NCBI GenBank assembly: GCA_964575335.1
Contig: CAZNPU010000036.1
Location: forward strand, 1-23,687
Length of the DNA: 23,687 nt
Direction of reading: 5' to 3'
From: CAZNPU01 sp964575335
GTDB taxonomy: Bacteria; Planctomycetota; Phycisphaerae; Phycisphaerales; SM1A02
Shown here: positions 8,284 through 16,876 of the stretch, piece by piece
Position numbering within the stretch: position 1 is the first letter of the stretch
Layout of the letters: each line of letters opens with the position of its first letter
Notes under the pieces: model-generated
The model's input: the letters and a program-made list of their open reading frames with translations, nothing else
What the model was told of the DNA's origin: nothing
Database searches by the model: none
Program-made: the position numbers and the translations under genes

Positions 8284-9341
8284 GGGCCCAACTCCACGAT
8301 GTTGTCCTTGTTGAATTCGTTTTCATCAACAGTCACACGCTGATCCAGCGTTTTGTCCGGGCCGGTTGAGAGCATCGCGAACTCAGCTGCATTCAGTTGA
8401 TGCGTGGTGGTGTTGTTGCCAGCGTCATCGAAGAAGCGCGTCCGCAGCACATTGCTCTCACTGGTTTCTTTGATCGTCCACGGCCGCAGCACGAAGACGT
8501 CGGAAAGCGTGGGCACTTCACTTGATGTGCCGGTCGTGCTGTTCCATACCGAGCGATACGATTGCTTCAATGCACCGGGCGGATACGGCCGGCGGTAATA
8601 CCGGATAGGCATGCCCCAGTAGTCGACGATGGCTTTGGGCATTGTTTCCCACGTTTGACCGCCAGGCAGTTGTTCGCCAGGAAAGAACGTCTGCAGTTCA
8701 CCGTTGACATATGCCACTGCGGCGAGCACGCGCGTATCTTTCAACTCAAGGTAAGGCCCGAAGACTTTCCCCTCAATTGGCGGATTGCGCCGCCCCAGTG
8801 AACCAAGCGGACCGCTTGTGCCGGTAGGATTCCGCACCGCCCCCCAGACACCATCATCGCCAGGATTGCGAATGCCTAATGGCGGAATCTCATTCTGACT
8901 CGGATATCCGTATCCGTCTTCCACCCCTGCACCATAACCAATGAGGTAATCTGCCAGCGCGCAGCTGGACCACCACTCCTGGATTTCATCGCGATAATTG
9001 GATGACGCTGGATTCGGCGGATCGAACAGATCGCGCAGGCGATTACCGTCAACCCCAAGCACCGGCGGGTAGTAGCCGATGTCGCCATGAAATCGAATCA
9101 GCGCATGCTTCATCGCACTCATCAGCGATGAGGTGCGCGAAATCTGCGCGGTGCGTGTGGCGCCACTAACGGCCACAGCCAATATCGCCAGCAGCACGAT
9201 GACCAAGCCGACTGCAACGAGCAATTCGATGATGGTGAACCCGTGCGAACGCAGGCGCGCAGTGCGGCTGCGAAGCGAACTTCGCTGCTGCGCCGCGTGC
9301 GCGACGGGGCAGGTATTGTGCTGTCGCCACTGATGCGTCAT
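8280..9341 (-). CDS. GspG-like prepilin-type protein (first copy)
   Basis: I choose the ATG at 9341 (353 residues), which has a GGAG ribosome site about 8 bases upstream; a GTG at 9398 would add 19 residues and cannot be excluded. The leader is long (34 residues) and basic, then GFTIIELLVAVGLVIVLL with Glu at +5. The region after the helix (SLMSAMKHALIRFHGDIGYYPP) resembles the GspG alpha1 segment followed by a YPP turn, and the C-terminus has MLSTGPDKTLDQ followed by NKDNI, again like the GspG calcium site. It lies directly after gspF, the normal place of gspG. The size is well above the family's usual 145 or so. A PilA/PilE-type pilin is the main alternative. Confidence 0.72.
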   Translation of the reverse strand: MTHQWRQHNTCPVAHAAQQRSSLRSRTARLRSHGFTIIELLVAVGLVIVLLAILAVAVSGATRTAQISRTSSLMSAMKHALIRFHGDIGYYPPVLGVDGNRLRDLFDPPNPASSNYRDEIQEWWSSCALADYLIGYGAGVEDGYGYPSQNEIPPLGIRNPGDDGVWGAVRNPTGTSGPLGSLGRRNPPIEGKVFGPYLELKDTRVLAAVAYVNGELQTFFPGEQLPGGQTWETMPKAIVDYWGMPIRYYRRPYPPGALKQSYRSVWNSTTGTSSEVPTLSDVFVLRPWTIKETSESNVLRTRFFDDAGNNTTTHQLNAAEFAMLSTGPDKTLDQRVTVDENEFNKDNIVELGP

Positions 9342-9401
9342 GCCTGACTCCAAGAATTGCCGTGCGGGCGATGCGTGCTGCGTATTGGCCGGCTGCACGA
9401 C

Positions 9402-10700
9402 CTACAGCTTGCCGCCGGAGACCGATTCAATCATCTTGACAAGCGGGAGGAACAGCGCGAGCACGATGGTGCCCACGATGCCGCCCAGCACCACGACCAG
9501 CATCGGCTCAAGCAGGCTGAGCAGCGCCTGTACAGCAACGTCCACCTCTTCGTCGTAGTTGTCAGCGATCTTCATGAGCATGGTGTCCAGATCGCCGGTC
9601 TCCTCGCCCACGTCGATCATGTTCACCACGATGGCGTCGCAGACCTTGGCTTCGCGCAGCGGGCCGGCGAATGTTTCGCCTTCGCGAATCGAATCATGCA
9701 CCTTGGTGAGCGCCTGCTCATACACATAGTTGCCCGAGGTGTCGCGGGTGATCATGATCGCTTCGAGGATGGGCACACCCGCAGAGATCAGCGTGCCGAG
9801 CGTGCGCGTAAAGCGAGCAATGGCGGTTTTCTTCACCAACCCACCGACGACGGGAATCTTGATGCGCAGTATGTCCGTCGCCGCTCTTCCCGGCCCGGTT
9901 TTTCGTATCAACTTGAAAAACAGGAATATGAGAAATGGCGAACAGACGATCCACACCCATCCGGGTATGGTCTGATCTGGACTGGCCTTTCCAGCCACCC
10001 ACATGCTGGCATCGATCAGCCAGATGGTCAGGCTGGGCAGTTCGACATCAAAGTCGATGAAGATTTCCTGAAACTTGGGAATGACAAAATACATGATGCC
10101 GGTGACGATCAACACTGCGATGCAGACGACCACCACCGGATAGATCATCGCGCCGATGATGCGACGACGCAGTCGCTGGGCCTTTTCCATGAAGTTGGCC
10201 AGTCGCTGCAGGATGATGTCGAGCACACCGCCGATCTCGCCGGCGTTGACCATTTTGCAGTACAGCCGATCGAAGGCTTTCGGATGCTTAGCCATGGCGT
10301 CGGAAAGCGTGCTGCCGGCTTCGACATCTTCCGCCACGCCAGCCAGGATGGACTTGAGCAAGCCGGGCTTCTGCTGCTGCTCAAGAATCTGCAGCGATCG
10401 CAGGAGCGGCAGGCCCGCGTCCTGAAGCGTGGAAAGCTGTCGCGTAAAGAGCGTCAGTTTCTTTCGGCTGACCCCGCCGATGCTGAGGGCGGAAAGATCG
10501 CCTCGTTTTTTCTTCTTTTTGATCTTGGTCGCAGCGCGTCCGCCGGGCCCTGCGCCTTTGACCTTCTGCTCTCGCACCGAGGTGGGAAAGTATCCCTGTC
10601 CTTTGATGCGCTGAATGGCTTCTTCACTGGACGCCGCCTCAATGGTGCCTTTTTGCGGCTTGCCGGCGGAGTTCAAGGCTTCATACTGATAGGTCGGCAT
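9402..10700 (-). CDS. gspF: Type II secretion / pilus inner-membrane platform protein GspF/PilC
   Basis: A 432-residue polytopic membrane protein. The start is the ATG at 10700 (MPTYQYEA, the usual GspF/PilC beginning), with GGGGA upstream; a TTG at 10715 is less likely. Two T2SSF repeats are visible, around residues 70-190 (FTRQLSTLQDAGLPLLRSL) and 275-400 (FTRTLGTLISAGVPILEAI). Three membrane segments lie near 166-188, 225-243 and 398-421. A lysine-rich linker (KIKKKKKR) precedes the first domain. GspF transmits the ATPase's rotation to pilin insertion. It sits between gspE and the pseudopilins, as in classical operons. Identity is firm; GspF versus PilC is decided only by context. Confidence 0.93.
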   Translation of the reverse strand: MPTYQYEALNSAGKPQKGTIEAASSEEAIQRIKGQGYFPTSVREQKVKGAGPGGRAATKIKKKKKRGDLSALSIGGVSRKKLTLFTRQLSTLQDAGLPLLRSLQILEQQQKPGLLKSILAGVAEDVEAGSTLSDAMAKHPKAFDRLYCKMVNAGEIGGVLDIILQRLANFMEKAQRLRRRIIGAMIYPVVVVCIAVLIVTGIMYFVIPKFQEIFIDFDVELPSLTIWLIDASMWVAGKASPDQTIPGWVWIVCSPFLIFLFFKLIRKTGPGRAATDILRIKIPVVGGLVKKTAIARFTRTLGTLISAGVPILEAIMITRDTSGNYVYEQALTKVHDSIREGETFAGPLREAKVCDAIVVNMIDVGEETGDLDTMLMKIADNYDEEVDVAVQALLSLLEPMLVVVLGGIVGTIVLALFLPLVKMIESVSGGKL

Positions 10701-10749
10701 ACGCGATTTCCCCAAAGCAGGGTCAGAAACGAACCTTCAAAAGAGCGTT

Positions 10750-12531
10750 TTACTCTTCGATGATGGTCTCGCGAACCACTTCATCGATGGTGGTCTGTCC
10801 TTCAAAGATGGCCATGAGGCCCGACTCGCGCAGCGTGCGCATGCCGCGGCGGCGAGCTTCAGCGCGAAGCACCGTGGTGGATGCTTCCTGCATGACCATC
10901 TCACGCAACTGGTCATCCATTTTCATGATCTCAAAGATGGCCATGCGACCCCGGTAACCGCTGTGGTTGCAATCATCGCAGCCCCGGCCGCGGTAGAGCG
11001 TGCGCTGTTCAACGTCAGATCGCCGCAGCGCCAGCTCCATCAACTGCTCGTCGCTGGCCACGAATTCTTCCTTGCACTTCAGGCAGATGCGGCGAACCAG
11101 TCGCTGCGCGATGATGGCTTCAATGGTGGCTGTGAGCAGGAACGCCTCAACGCCCAGATCAAGCAGACGCAGAATCGATGACGGCGCATCGTTGGTGTGC
11201 AGCGTGGAGAACACCAGGTGGCCGGTCAGCGACGCCTGCACCGCAATCTGCGCAGTTTCAAGGTCGCGAATTTCGCCGACCAGAATCACGTCGGGGTCCT
11301 GACGCAGGAACGAGCGCAACAGCCGCGCAAATGTCAGTTCCTGCTCAGGATTCACCTGACATTGGATCAGGCCGTCGATGTCGTATTCAACGGGGTCTTC
11401 TGCGGTGAGGATCTTTGTTTCCGGCTCATTAAGTTCGTTGAGCGCCGCGTACAGCGTGGTGGTCTTGCCGCTGCCGGTCGGGCCGGTCACGACGACGATG
11501 CCGTTGGGCTTGCGAATCAGTGAGCGAATGGTTTCCAGTTCATCATCGCGCAGGCCGATCTTGTCGAGACTCAACTGCACGTTCGAACGGTCGAGCACGC
11601 GCATGACCACCGACTCGCCGAACATCGTGGGCAGGACGCTGATACGCAAGTCGATCGGGTTGTTGGCCACGACCAGTTCGATACGGCCGTCCTGCGGAAG
11701 GCGTCGCTCGGCGATGTCGAGATTCGCCATGACCTTGATGCGGCTGACGATGGGCAGCGCCAGATGCCGCGGCGGCGGAATCATCTCGTACAGCACGCCG
11801 TCGATGCGGTAACGCATCTTGAATTCGTCTTCAAACGGCTCGAAGTGGATGTCTGACGCCTTGTCCTTGATGGCCTGAAGGAGCACAAGGTTGAGCAGAC
11901 GAATGACTTTGTTGTCTTCCGCGGCGCTGGCGAGTTCCTCCAGATCGATCGACTCGCCCCGGCCTTTGAGCGCTGCGAGCCGGTCGTCTTCGCTCAGTTC
12001 GGCCATCATCGCAGCCATGGAGCTGGTTTCGCCGCTGTACTTTTTCTTCAGAACCGCGTCGATCTGATCCGCCGGCGCGACGACCGCATTGACCTTAAAG
12101 CCCAGCAACAACCGCAGGCCGTCCACAGCCTGGAAGTTGTCGGGGCTTTTCATCGCAATGGTGAGCGTGCGGGTTCGCTCCTCGTAATCCAGCGGCACAA
12201 TCTGGTACGTATTGGCCGACTCAGCGGGCAGAGCCTCGAACGCCGCCTCGGGGATGGCCTCCATATCGATCTGGACCATCCGCATGCCGGCTTGGCCAGC
12301 CAGCGCTTCCAGCACGTCGTTCTTGTTGATGTAGCCCAATTCGACGAGCAACTCGCCGATCGGAATCTTCTGCCCCTTCTCGCGCCGGGCTTTCTGCAGC
12401 GCAAGGGCCTCATGCACCTGATCGCGAGTGACCTTGCCGAGCTTCGTCAAAACTCGACCAAAGCGCCTGCCCTTGAGTTCTGAAGGGTCAATGCCGCCCG
12501 CATGGGATTGTTCAGCAGCCATCTTTGCCAT
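10750..12531 (-). CDS. gspE: Type II secretion / pilus assembly ATPase GspE/PilB
   Basis: A 593-residue cytoplasmic ATPase. An N-terminal MshEN/T2SSE_N-type region (about 20-170) is followed by the secretion ATPase core. Walker A is GPTGSGKTTT at 350-359 with Lys356, Walker B is VILVGEIRD with Glu420, and the His box TGHLVFSTLHTND follows. A tetracysteine zinc site is formed by Cys483, Cys486, Cys518 and Cys521, as in GspE and PilB. It powers polymerisation of the pseudopilus with GspF, encoded 49 bases downstream. It is the first gene of the gsp block, after a 367-bp spacer with AT-rich sequence. Two starts three codons apart are possible (12531, 12522); only a weak GAGA precedes them. Confidence 0.93.
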   Translation of the reverse strand: MAKMAAEQSHAGGIDPSELKGRRFGRVLTKLGKVTRDQVHEALALQKARREKGQKIPIGELLVELGYINKNDVLEALAGQAGMRMVQIDMEAIPEAAFEALPAESANTYQIVPLDYEERTRTLTIAMKSPDNFQAVDGLRLLLGFKVNAVVAPADQIDAVLKKKYSGETSSMAAMMAELSEDDRLAALKGRGESIDLEELASAAEDNKVIRLLNLVLLQAIKDKASDIHFEPFEDEFKMRYRIDGVLYEMIPPPRHLALPIVSRIKVMANLDIAERRLPQDGRIELVVANNPIDLRISVLPTMFGESVVMRVLDRSNVQLSLDKIGLRDDELETIRSLIRKPNGIVVVTGPTGSGKTTTLYAALNELNEPETKILTAEDPVEYDIDGLIQCQVNPEQELTFARLLRSFLRQDPDVILVGEIRDLETAQIAVQASLTGHLVFSTLHTNDAPSSILRLLDLGVEAFLLTATIEAIIAQRLVRRICLKCKEEFVASDEQLMELALRRSDVEQRTLYRGRGCDDCNHSGYRGRMAIFEIMKMDDQLREMVMQEASTTVLRAEARRRGMRTLRESGLMAIFEGQTTIDEVVRETIIEE

Positions 12532-12690
12532 AATTCATTCTCAATGAGGCGATCACTGCGAACACGCTGGTTGCCAGCATCAAGGGCACCCGCTGCGCCT
12601 TATCGCACCTGCATTGCCTGATCCCTGCCTGAACACATCTCGCTTCACGTTGCTCAGGTGATGCGGGCAATAACGCGTGCGAACACTGGA

Positions 12691-12706
12691 CTGTCCGAGT
12701 GGACAG
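12691..12706. repeat. Perfect inverted repeat, possible operator
   Basis: CTGTCC and GGACAG are perfect arms around the 4-base GAGT. It lies between the AT-rich region and the gspE start. A dimeric regulator's operator or a leader-RNA hairpin are both possible. Confidence 0.3.
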
Positions 12707-12826
12707 CACAACCTGTTCTAACAATGACGCCAATTTCCAATAATTACAAAAGATTTCTGGCCAAACGAATTGTTAGGACATTTGGATTGTGAAACACTTT
12801 TAGACATTTCAGCAGCTCCATCGCCG

Positions 12827-12891
12827 CGAACATGCCAAATGCCCAATCCTGTTATCGAACCCAACAAAGCTCGCGCATAAGGGCATGTTCG
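12827..12891. repeat. Long-spaced perfect 10-bp inverted repeat after pilT
   Basis: CGAACATGCC (12827-12836) and GGCATGTTCG (12882-12891) match perfectly as inverted arms, 45 bases apart. The inner arm begins only about 8 bases after the pilT stop codon. No T-run follows on either strand. It may be a protein-binding pair of half sites or a large stem-loop in the pilT 3' end. Confidence 0.35.
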
Positions 12892-12898
12892 GTATGTG

Positions 12899-14017
12899 TC
12901 ATCCCTTGAAATCATCGCCTTCGTCAAGTTCGGAACGTCCGATTCGACCGCCGGCCCGGTGCACTTTCTCGGTCAGATCGCCCGGGTCTTTGCTCTTGTC
13001 GATCATCTCATCCGCAGCGATCATTCCCTTCTGATACAGCGACCAGAGGTGATCGTCGAGCAACTGCATGCCGAACTTCCGGCCGGTTTGGATCGCAGAG
13101 TCAATTCGGAAGGTTTTGTTTTCACGAATCAGGTTGGCGATGGCGGGCGTGACGACCAGGAACTCGTAACAGGCGACGCGGCCGGGCTTATCCACACGCG
13201 CCAGCAGCACCTGACTCAAGACGGCAATGAGTGATGTGGACAACTGCACGCGCACCTGCGCCTGCTGGTTGACCGGGAACGCGTCGATAATACGCGTAAT
13301 CGTGCCTGCCGCACCGGTGGTGTGCAGCGTGCCGAACACCAAGTGACCGGTTTCAGCAGCACGGATGGCGGCCTCGATGGTCTCCAGATCGCGCATTTCG
13401 CCCACGAGGATCACGTCCGGGTCGGCACGCAACACACGCCGCAGGGCCTCGGAGAAGCTCGGCACGTCAACCCCGACTTCACGCTGGTTGACGATCGACT
13501 TCTTGTGATAGTGGTAATACTCAATGGGGTCCTCAGCGGTCACAATGTGCCGGTCGAGGTTGGTGTTGATGTAGTCGATCATCGTGGCCAGGGTGGTGGT
13601 TTTCCCTGATCCGGTCGGACCGGTCACGATGAACAAGCCGCGCGGCCGGCGGATGAGCTCCTTGCAGATCGGCGGCAAGCCGATCTCCTCGAACGATAGC
13701 AATCTGTTCGGGATCAAACGGAGCACCAGCGTGATGTCGCCACGCTGCCGGAACACAGCCACACGAAAGCGAGCCTCGGTGCCGTAGGCAAAGCCGAAGT
13801 CACAGCTGCCTTCTTCCTGAAGCTCCTGCTGGGCGCGTTCGGGGGTGATGGCCTTCATCAACGCCACGCAGTCGTCATTGTCCAGCACCTTGGTGTCGAG
13901 GTTCCGCAGGCTGCCGTTGAGGCGGACAGTAGGCTTACGACCAACCGCAAGGTGAAGGTCGGAAGCGCCTTGGCGGATAACGGTATCAAGCAGACGATCA
14001 ATTTGAACGGTTGACAT
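12899..14017 (-). CDS. pilT: Twitching/retraction ATPase PilT
   Basis: A 372-residue hexameric ATPase that in type IV pili depolymerises the fibre. The start MSTVQIDRLLDTVIRQGASDLHL is a typical PilT opening with the PAS-like N-domain; Walker A GPTGSGKTTT has Lys139, and Walker B VILVGEMRD has Glu207. The PilT signature AIRAAETGHLVFGTLHT lies at about 217-233. No zinc cysteines are present, unlike the two flanking GspE-type ATPases. The C-terminus has an extra acidic tail. The length is standard (about 345-380). It lies 142 bases downstream of the second ATPase gene. No good ribosome site is seen before the ATG. A PilT inside a gsp-ordered cluster points to a pilus-type rather than a pure secretion machine. 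Confidence 0.92.
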   Translation of the reverse strand: MSTVQIDRLLDTVIRQGASDLHLAVGRKPTVRLNGSLRNLDTKVLDNDDCVALMKAITPERAQQELQEEGSCDFGFAYGTEARFRVAVFRQRGDITLVLRLIPNRLLSFEEIGLPPICKELIRRPRGLFIVTGPTGSGKTTTLATMIDYINTNLDRHIVTAEDPIEYYHYHKKSIVNQREVGVDVPSFSEALRRVLRADPDVILVGEMRDLETIEAAIRAAETGHLVFGTLHTTGAAGTITRIIDAFPVNQQAQVRVQLSTSLIAVLSQVLLARVDKPGRVACYEFLVVTPAIANLIRENKTFRIDSAIQTGRKFGMQLLDDHLWSLYQKGMIAADEMIDKSKDPGDLTEKVHRAGGRIGRSELDEGDDFKG

Positions 14018-14159
14018 GGTGTGAAGGCACTACGCAATAAGAATGAGGCACGAGAAACAAATTTTCTGAAAGCAGGTTCGCGTTCATGTTTCCGGAAGCG
14101 CCGGGCCTGATGCCTGATGAGGCCTGTATTGCGCCCGATGTTTTCCGGGGTCAGTCAAA

Positions 14160-15896
14160 TCAGATATCCACATTGCTCTCCACCAGCGACTCGGCCTGGG
14201 CAAAGCGTGCGACTTCTGACGGCGTGGTGTCGCCGCGCAGAATCTTGATTTTGCCGTCGCCCAGCAGCGGTCGCATGCCGGCACGAATGGCAGCTTCGCG
14301 TATCTTGCTGATCGGCGCTCGCGCAAACGCCAATTCCCGAATCTCGGTGTTCATACGCATCAATTCAAACATCGCTTTTCGCCCGCGGTAACCGATGGTG
14401 CCGCAGTGGGCACACCCCACCGGCTTGCAAATGTTGCCTCGCTCGACCTCCTCGGGCGTGATGCCCACCAGACGCAACAGCCGCGGATCGGGGCTGGGGT
14501 CTTTCTCGCGGCATTTTGGACACAAAATGCGCAGCAGTCGCTGGGCCATGATCGCCTGGATCGAGCTGGCAACCAGGAACGGTTTGACGCCCATGTCGAT
14601 CAATCGTGTGATGGCTGAGGGCGCATCGTTGGTATGCAGCGTGGAGAACACCAGGTGGCCCGTAAGGGCGGCCTGAATGGCGATTTCCGCCACTTCGTGA
14701 TCGCGAATTTCGCCGATCAGCACGATGTTGGGCGCCTGCCGCAGCATGGCGCGGAGAATGACCGGGAAGGTCAGGCCGATTGATTCGCGCACCTGGCATT
14801 GATTGATGCCGGTGAAGTTGTACTCCACCGGATCTTCTGCCGTGATGATCTTGCGGTCCGGGCGGTTGAGCACGTCCAGAGCTGAATAGAGCGTGGTGGT
14901 TTTACCCGAACCGGTCGGTCCGGTCACCAGGAAGATGCCGTTGGGCCGACGAATGATCCGGTTGAACGTTTCGAGGCTGTCGGGTTCAAAGCCGAGATTG
15001 GCCAGACCAATTTTGACCGAATCCGGCCGGAGAATACGCAAAACAATCGATTCGCCGTGGTACGCGGGGCAGCAACTGACACGAAAGTCGATCTGCTCGC
15101 CGTCAACGGGCATTTTGATGCGGCCGTCCTGCGGGACGCGCTTTTCAGCGATGTTGACGCCCGCCATCAGCTTCAGTCGCGCCAGCAACGACGACTGCAT
15201 GCGCTTGGGCAGATTGTCGCGCACGTGGCAAACGCCGTCGATTCGATAGCGCAACACCACGCGGTCTGCCATCGGCTCGACATGAATGTCCGAGGCTCGC
15301 GAACGTACTGCCTCGGTGATCATGCGATGACACAGGCGAATGATCGGCGCGTCCTCGCCTGCTGCGATGTCCACCGAGGAGTCAACCGACCGGTCAACGG
15401 TCACGTCGACCGATTCAGTCACCAGCGACTCGTCGGAGAACATGCGGGCCGCGCCGCCCCCACCGCCGGTCTGCCCGTCGATAAACATCTTGATCGCGCT
15501 CTTGGGGGCGACGGCGGTGTCGATTTCACTGTTGAGCCGGAACCGAAGCAGATCGAGCAGCTCGAGATCCATCGGATCGTGAATGATCAGCTTCAGCCGC
15601 CCGTTGGTCTTGCCCAAAGGCAGTATCAGGTGCTTTTTGATCAGATCCTGCGGCACCAGCGACATGTCGATGTCCTCGGCAGCGTCCGGGGAATCGAGGT
15701 TGATGTATTCCATGTCAAACTGGGTCGCCAGCGCCTTGGCAACGTCCTGCTCGCTGCAGAAGCCAAGTTCGACCAGTGCCTCGCCAAGCCGCTTTCCCGT
15801 GCCCTTGGCTACGCCCATGGCCTGGTCGAGCTGCGCCTGCGTCACGGTCCCCCATTCGAGGAGAATCTCACCAATCTTCTTTCGCTTTCGTGCCAT
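14160..15896 (-). CDS. pilB: Second GspE/PilB-type assembly ATPase
   Basis: A 578-residue ATPase with an MshEN-type N-terminal region (about 1-140; IGEILLEWGTVTQAQLDQAM and a related second segment), a glycine-rich and valine/aspartate repeat linker (144-182), and the ATPase core. Walker A is GPTGSGKTTT with Lys332; Walker B is IVLIGEIRD with Glu396; zinc cysteines are 459, 462, 495 and 498. The residues just before Walker B read QAPN where the family usually has QDPD, a mild deviation. AAGAAGGA lies 6 bases before the ATG. With PilT downstream it could be a pilus extension motor (PilB), leaving the other ATPase to the pseudopilus; this division is an inference. Confidence 0.88.
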   Translation of the reverse strand: MARKRKKIGEILLEWGTVTQAQLDQAMGVAKGTGKRLGEALVELGFCSEQDVAKALATQFDMEYINLDSPDAAEDIDMSLVPQDLIKKHLILPLGKTNGRLKLIIHDPMDLELLDLLRFRLNSEIDTAVAPKSAIKMFIDGQTGGGGGAARMFSDESLVTESVDVTVDRSVDSSVDIAAGEDAPIIRLCHRMITEAVRSRASDIHVEPMADRVVLRYRIDGVCHVRDNLPKRMQSSLLARLKLMAGVNIAEKRVPQDGRIKMPVDGEQIDFRVSCCPAYHGESIVLRILRPDSVKIGLANLGFEPDSLETFNRIIRRPNGIFLVTGPTGSGKTTTLYSALDVLNRPDRKIITAEDPVEYNFTGINQCQVRESIGLTFPVILRAMLRQAPNIVLIGEIRDHEVAEIAIQAALTGHLVFSTLHTNDAPSAITRLIDMGVKPFLVASSIQAIMAQRLLRILCPKCREKDPSPDPRLLRLVGITPEEVERGNICKPVGCAHCGTIGYRGRKAMFELMRMNTEIRELAFARAPISKIREAAIRAGMRPLLGDGKIKILRGDTTPSEVARFAQAESLVESNVDI

Positions 15897-16120
15897 GGAG
15901 TCCTTCTTGGCCGTGCCCGCAATGCGCGGCGGGGTTAGAGGCGATCTTCTGTCAACTGTCGGCTTTCAGCTTTCGGCATCCGAACGCTGGCCGTATTGTG
16001 CAAGCTGCTTAGTATGGTCTTGGTCGCCTACGCCTGCAAGCGCAGGAACCCAATTGAGCCGGCGAATCGGCGTCGATCATCAGGACGCTGCGGTGCATGC
16101 CGACGATAAGTGAGCCATTC
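15897..16120. promoter_or_regulatory. Divergent intergenic region
   Basis: This 224-bp gap separates the minus-strand ATPase gene from plus-strand coaB, so it must hold promoters in both directions. No clear promoter boxes are seen. A direct repeat of GCTTTC occurs near 15962-15976, and a small CCTGC-AAGC-GCAGG hairpin lies at about 16032-16045. Confidence 0.3.
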
Positions 16121-16876
16121 ATGCCAACCGACCGACCATTGTGCAGTGACACCGGCGCGTATGGGTCGCAGCCTCGCGTGCTGATTACCGCTGGACCTAC
16201 TCATGAGCCAATTGATGCGGTTCGGTACATCGCCAATCGTTCGTCGGGACAAATGGGCATTGCGCTGGCTGCAGAGGCGGTTCGACGCCATTGGCCCGTG
16301 ACGCTTCTGCTGGGGCCAACGCCACACAAGCCGCCGGAGAATTCGCATCTGCGGAGCCTGCGGTTCCAAACCACAGCCGATCTGCAGCAGTTGCTGCGCG
16401 AACACTGGCCCTCCCACGATGTGCTTTTCATGGCCGCCGCGGTGGCGGATTACACCGCTGAGCCTCCCCAGTCGCAGCAGAAATTGAAGCGCAGCGACCA
16501 GCCGCTGACGCTGCGCCTGATTCCCACCCCCGATCTGCTGGCTGACCTCGCCTCAATGACGCGTCCCCACCAGACCACAATCGGGTTCGCCCTCGAGCCT
16601 GCTGAGCGTCTGCTTGAGTCAGCTTTAGGCAAGCTCGAGCGCAAGCGGCTGGACGCCATCGTGGCTAATCCGCTGGAAACGATGGATGCGCCCGACATCA
16701 CCGCGCGCGTAATCCTGCGGACCGGCGAAATTGTCACTGCGCCGCCTCGCATGCCCAAAGGGCAATTCGCTGCGTGGCTGATGGATCTGGTCGAACCGCT
16801 CGTTCAACGCCGACGCCAGGGTAAAGATTCAGCGGTGCTGGGCCAAGCTCCGCCGGACGCTGAGGAAAAAATCTGA
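16121..16876 (+). CDS. coaB: Phosphopantothenate-cysteine ligase (stand-alone CoaB)
   Basis: A 251-residue DFP-domain protein that joins 4'-phosphopantothenate and cysteine with a nucleotide, the second step of coenzyme A synthesis. Motifs: ITAGPTHEPIDAVRYIANRSSGQMG, the nucleotide-binding loop, at about 22-46; AAAVADY at 105-111; a KLKR lysine region at 121-124; TPDLL at 136-140; and KLERKRLDAIVANP at 171-184. Most bacteria have a fused CoaBC of about 400 residues; the flavin-dependent decarboxylase half (CoaC) is absent here and must be encoded elsewhere. I prefer the ATG at 16121, with GTGAG 10 bases upstream, over the ATG at 16097. It is not obviously linked in function to its neighbours. 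Confidence 0.88.
   Translation: MPTDRPLCSDTGAYGSQPRVLITAGPTHEPIDAVRYIANRSSGQMGIALAAEAVRRHWPVTLLLGPTPHKPPENSHLRSLRFQTTADLQQLLREHWPSHDVLFMAAAVADYTAEPPQSQQKLKRSDQPLTLRLIPTPDLLADLASMTRPHQTTIGFALEPAERLLESALGKLERKRLDAIVANPLETMDAPDITARVILRTGEIVTAPPRMPKGQFAAWLMDLVEPLVQRRRQGKDSAVLGQAPPDAEEKI

Larger units (their letters stand above)
12532..12898 (-). promoter_or_regulatory. 367-bp spacer upstream of gspE with likely promoter
   Basis: No convincing gene lies here. The segment about 12720-12810 is clearly richer in A+T than its surroundings, and it is the only long gap in the minus-strand block, so a promoter for the gsp operon is likely within it. I cannot name -35 and -10 boxes with confidence; TTGGCC and TATTGG, 16 bases apart on the minus strand near 12740-12770, are the best weak match. 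It also holds two inverted repeats listed separately, and a small GCTGG-TTG-CCAGC hairpin at 12566-12578. Confidence 0.35.

Noticed and set aside
9357..10763. Long plus-strand open frame opposite gspF
   Set aside because: It is antisense to a clear GspF/PilC gene; its translation is rich in His, Arg, Gln and Asp without domains, as expected from the reverse of a conserved coding frame.
14105..14136. Imperfect repeats GCCTGATGCCTGATGAGGCC between the ATPase gene and pilT
   Set aside because: The possible stem is only 5 bp with an 11-base loop and no T-run, so I do not call a terminator.
15057..15938. Plus-strand open frame opposite the second ATPase gene
   Set aside because: Antisense to a clear ATPase gene with Walker motifs; composition is artificial.
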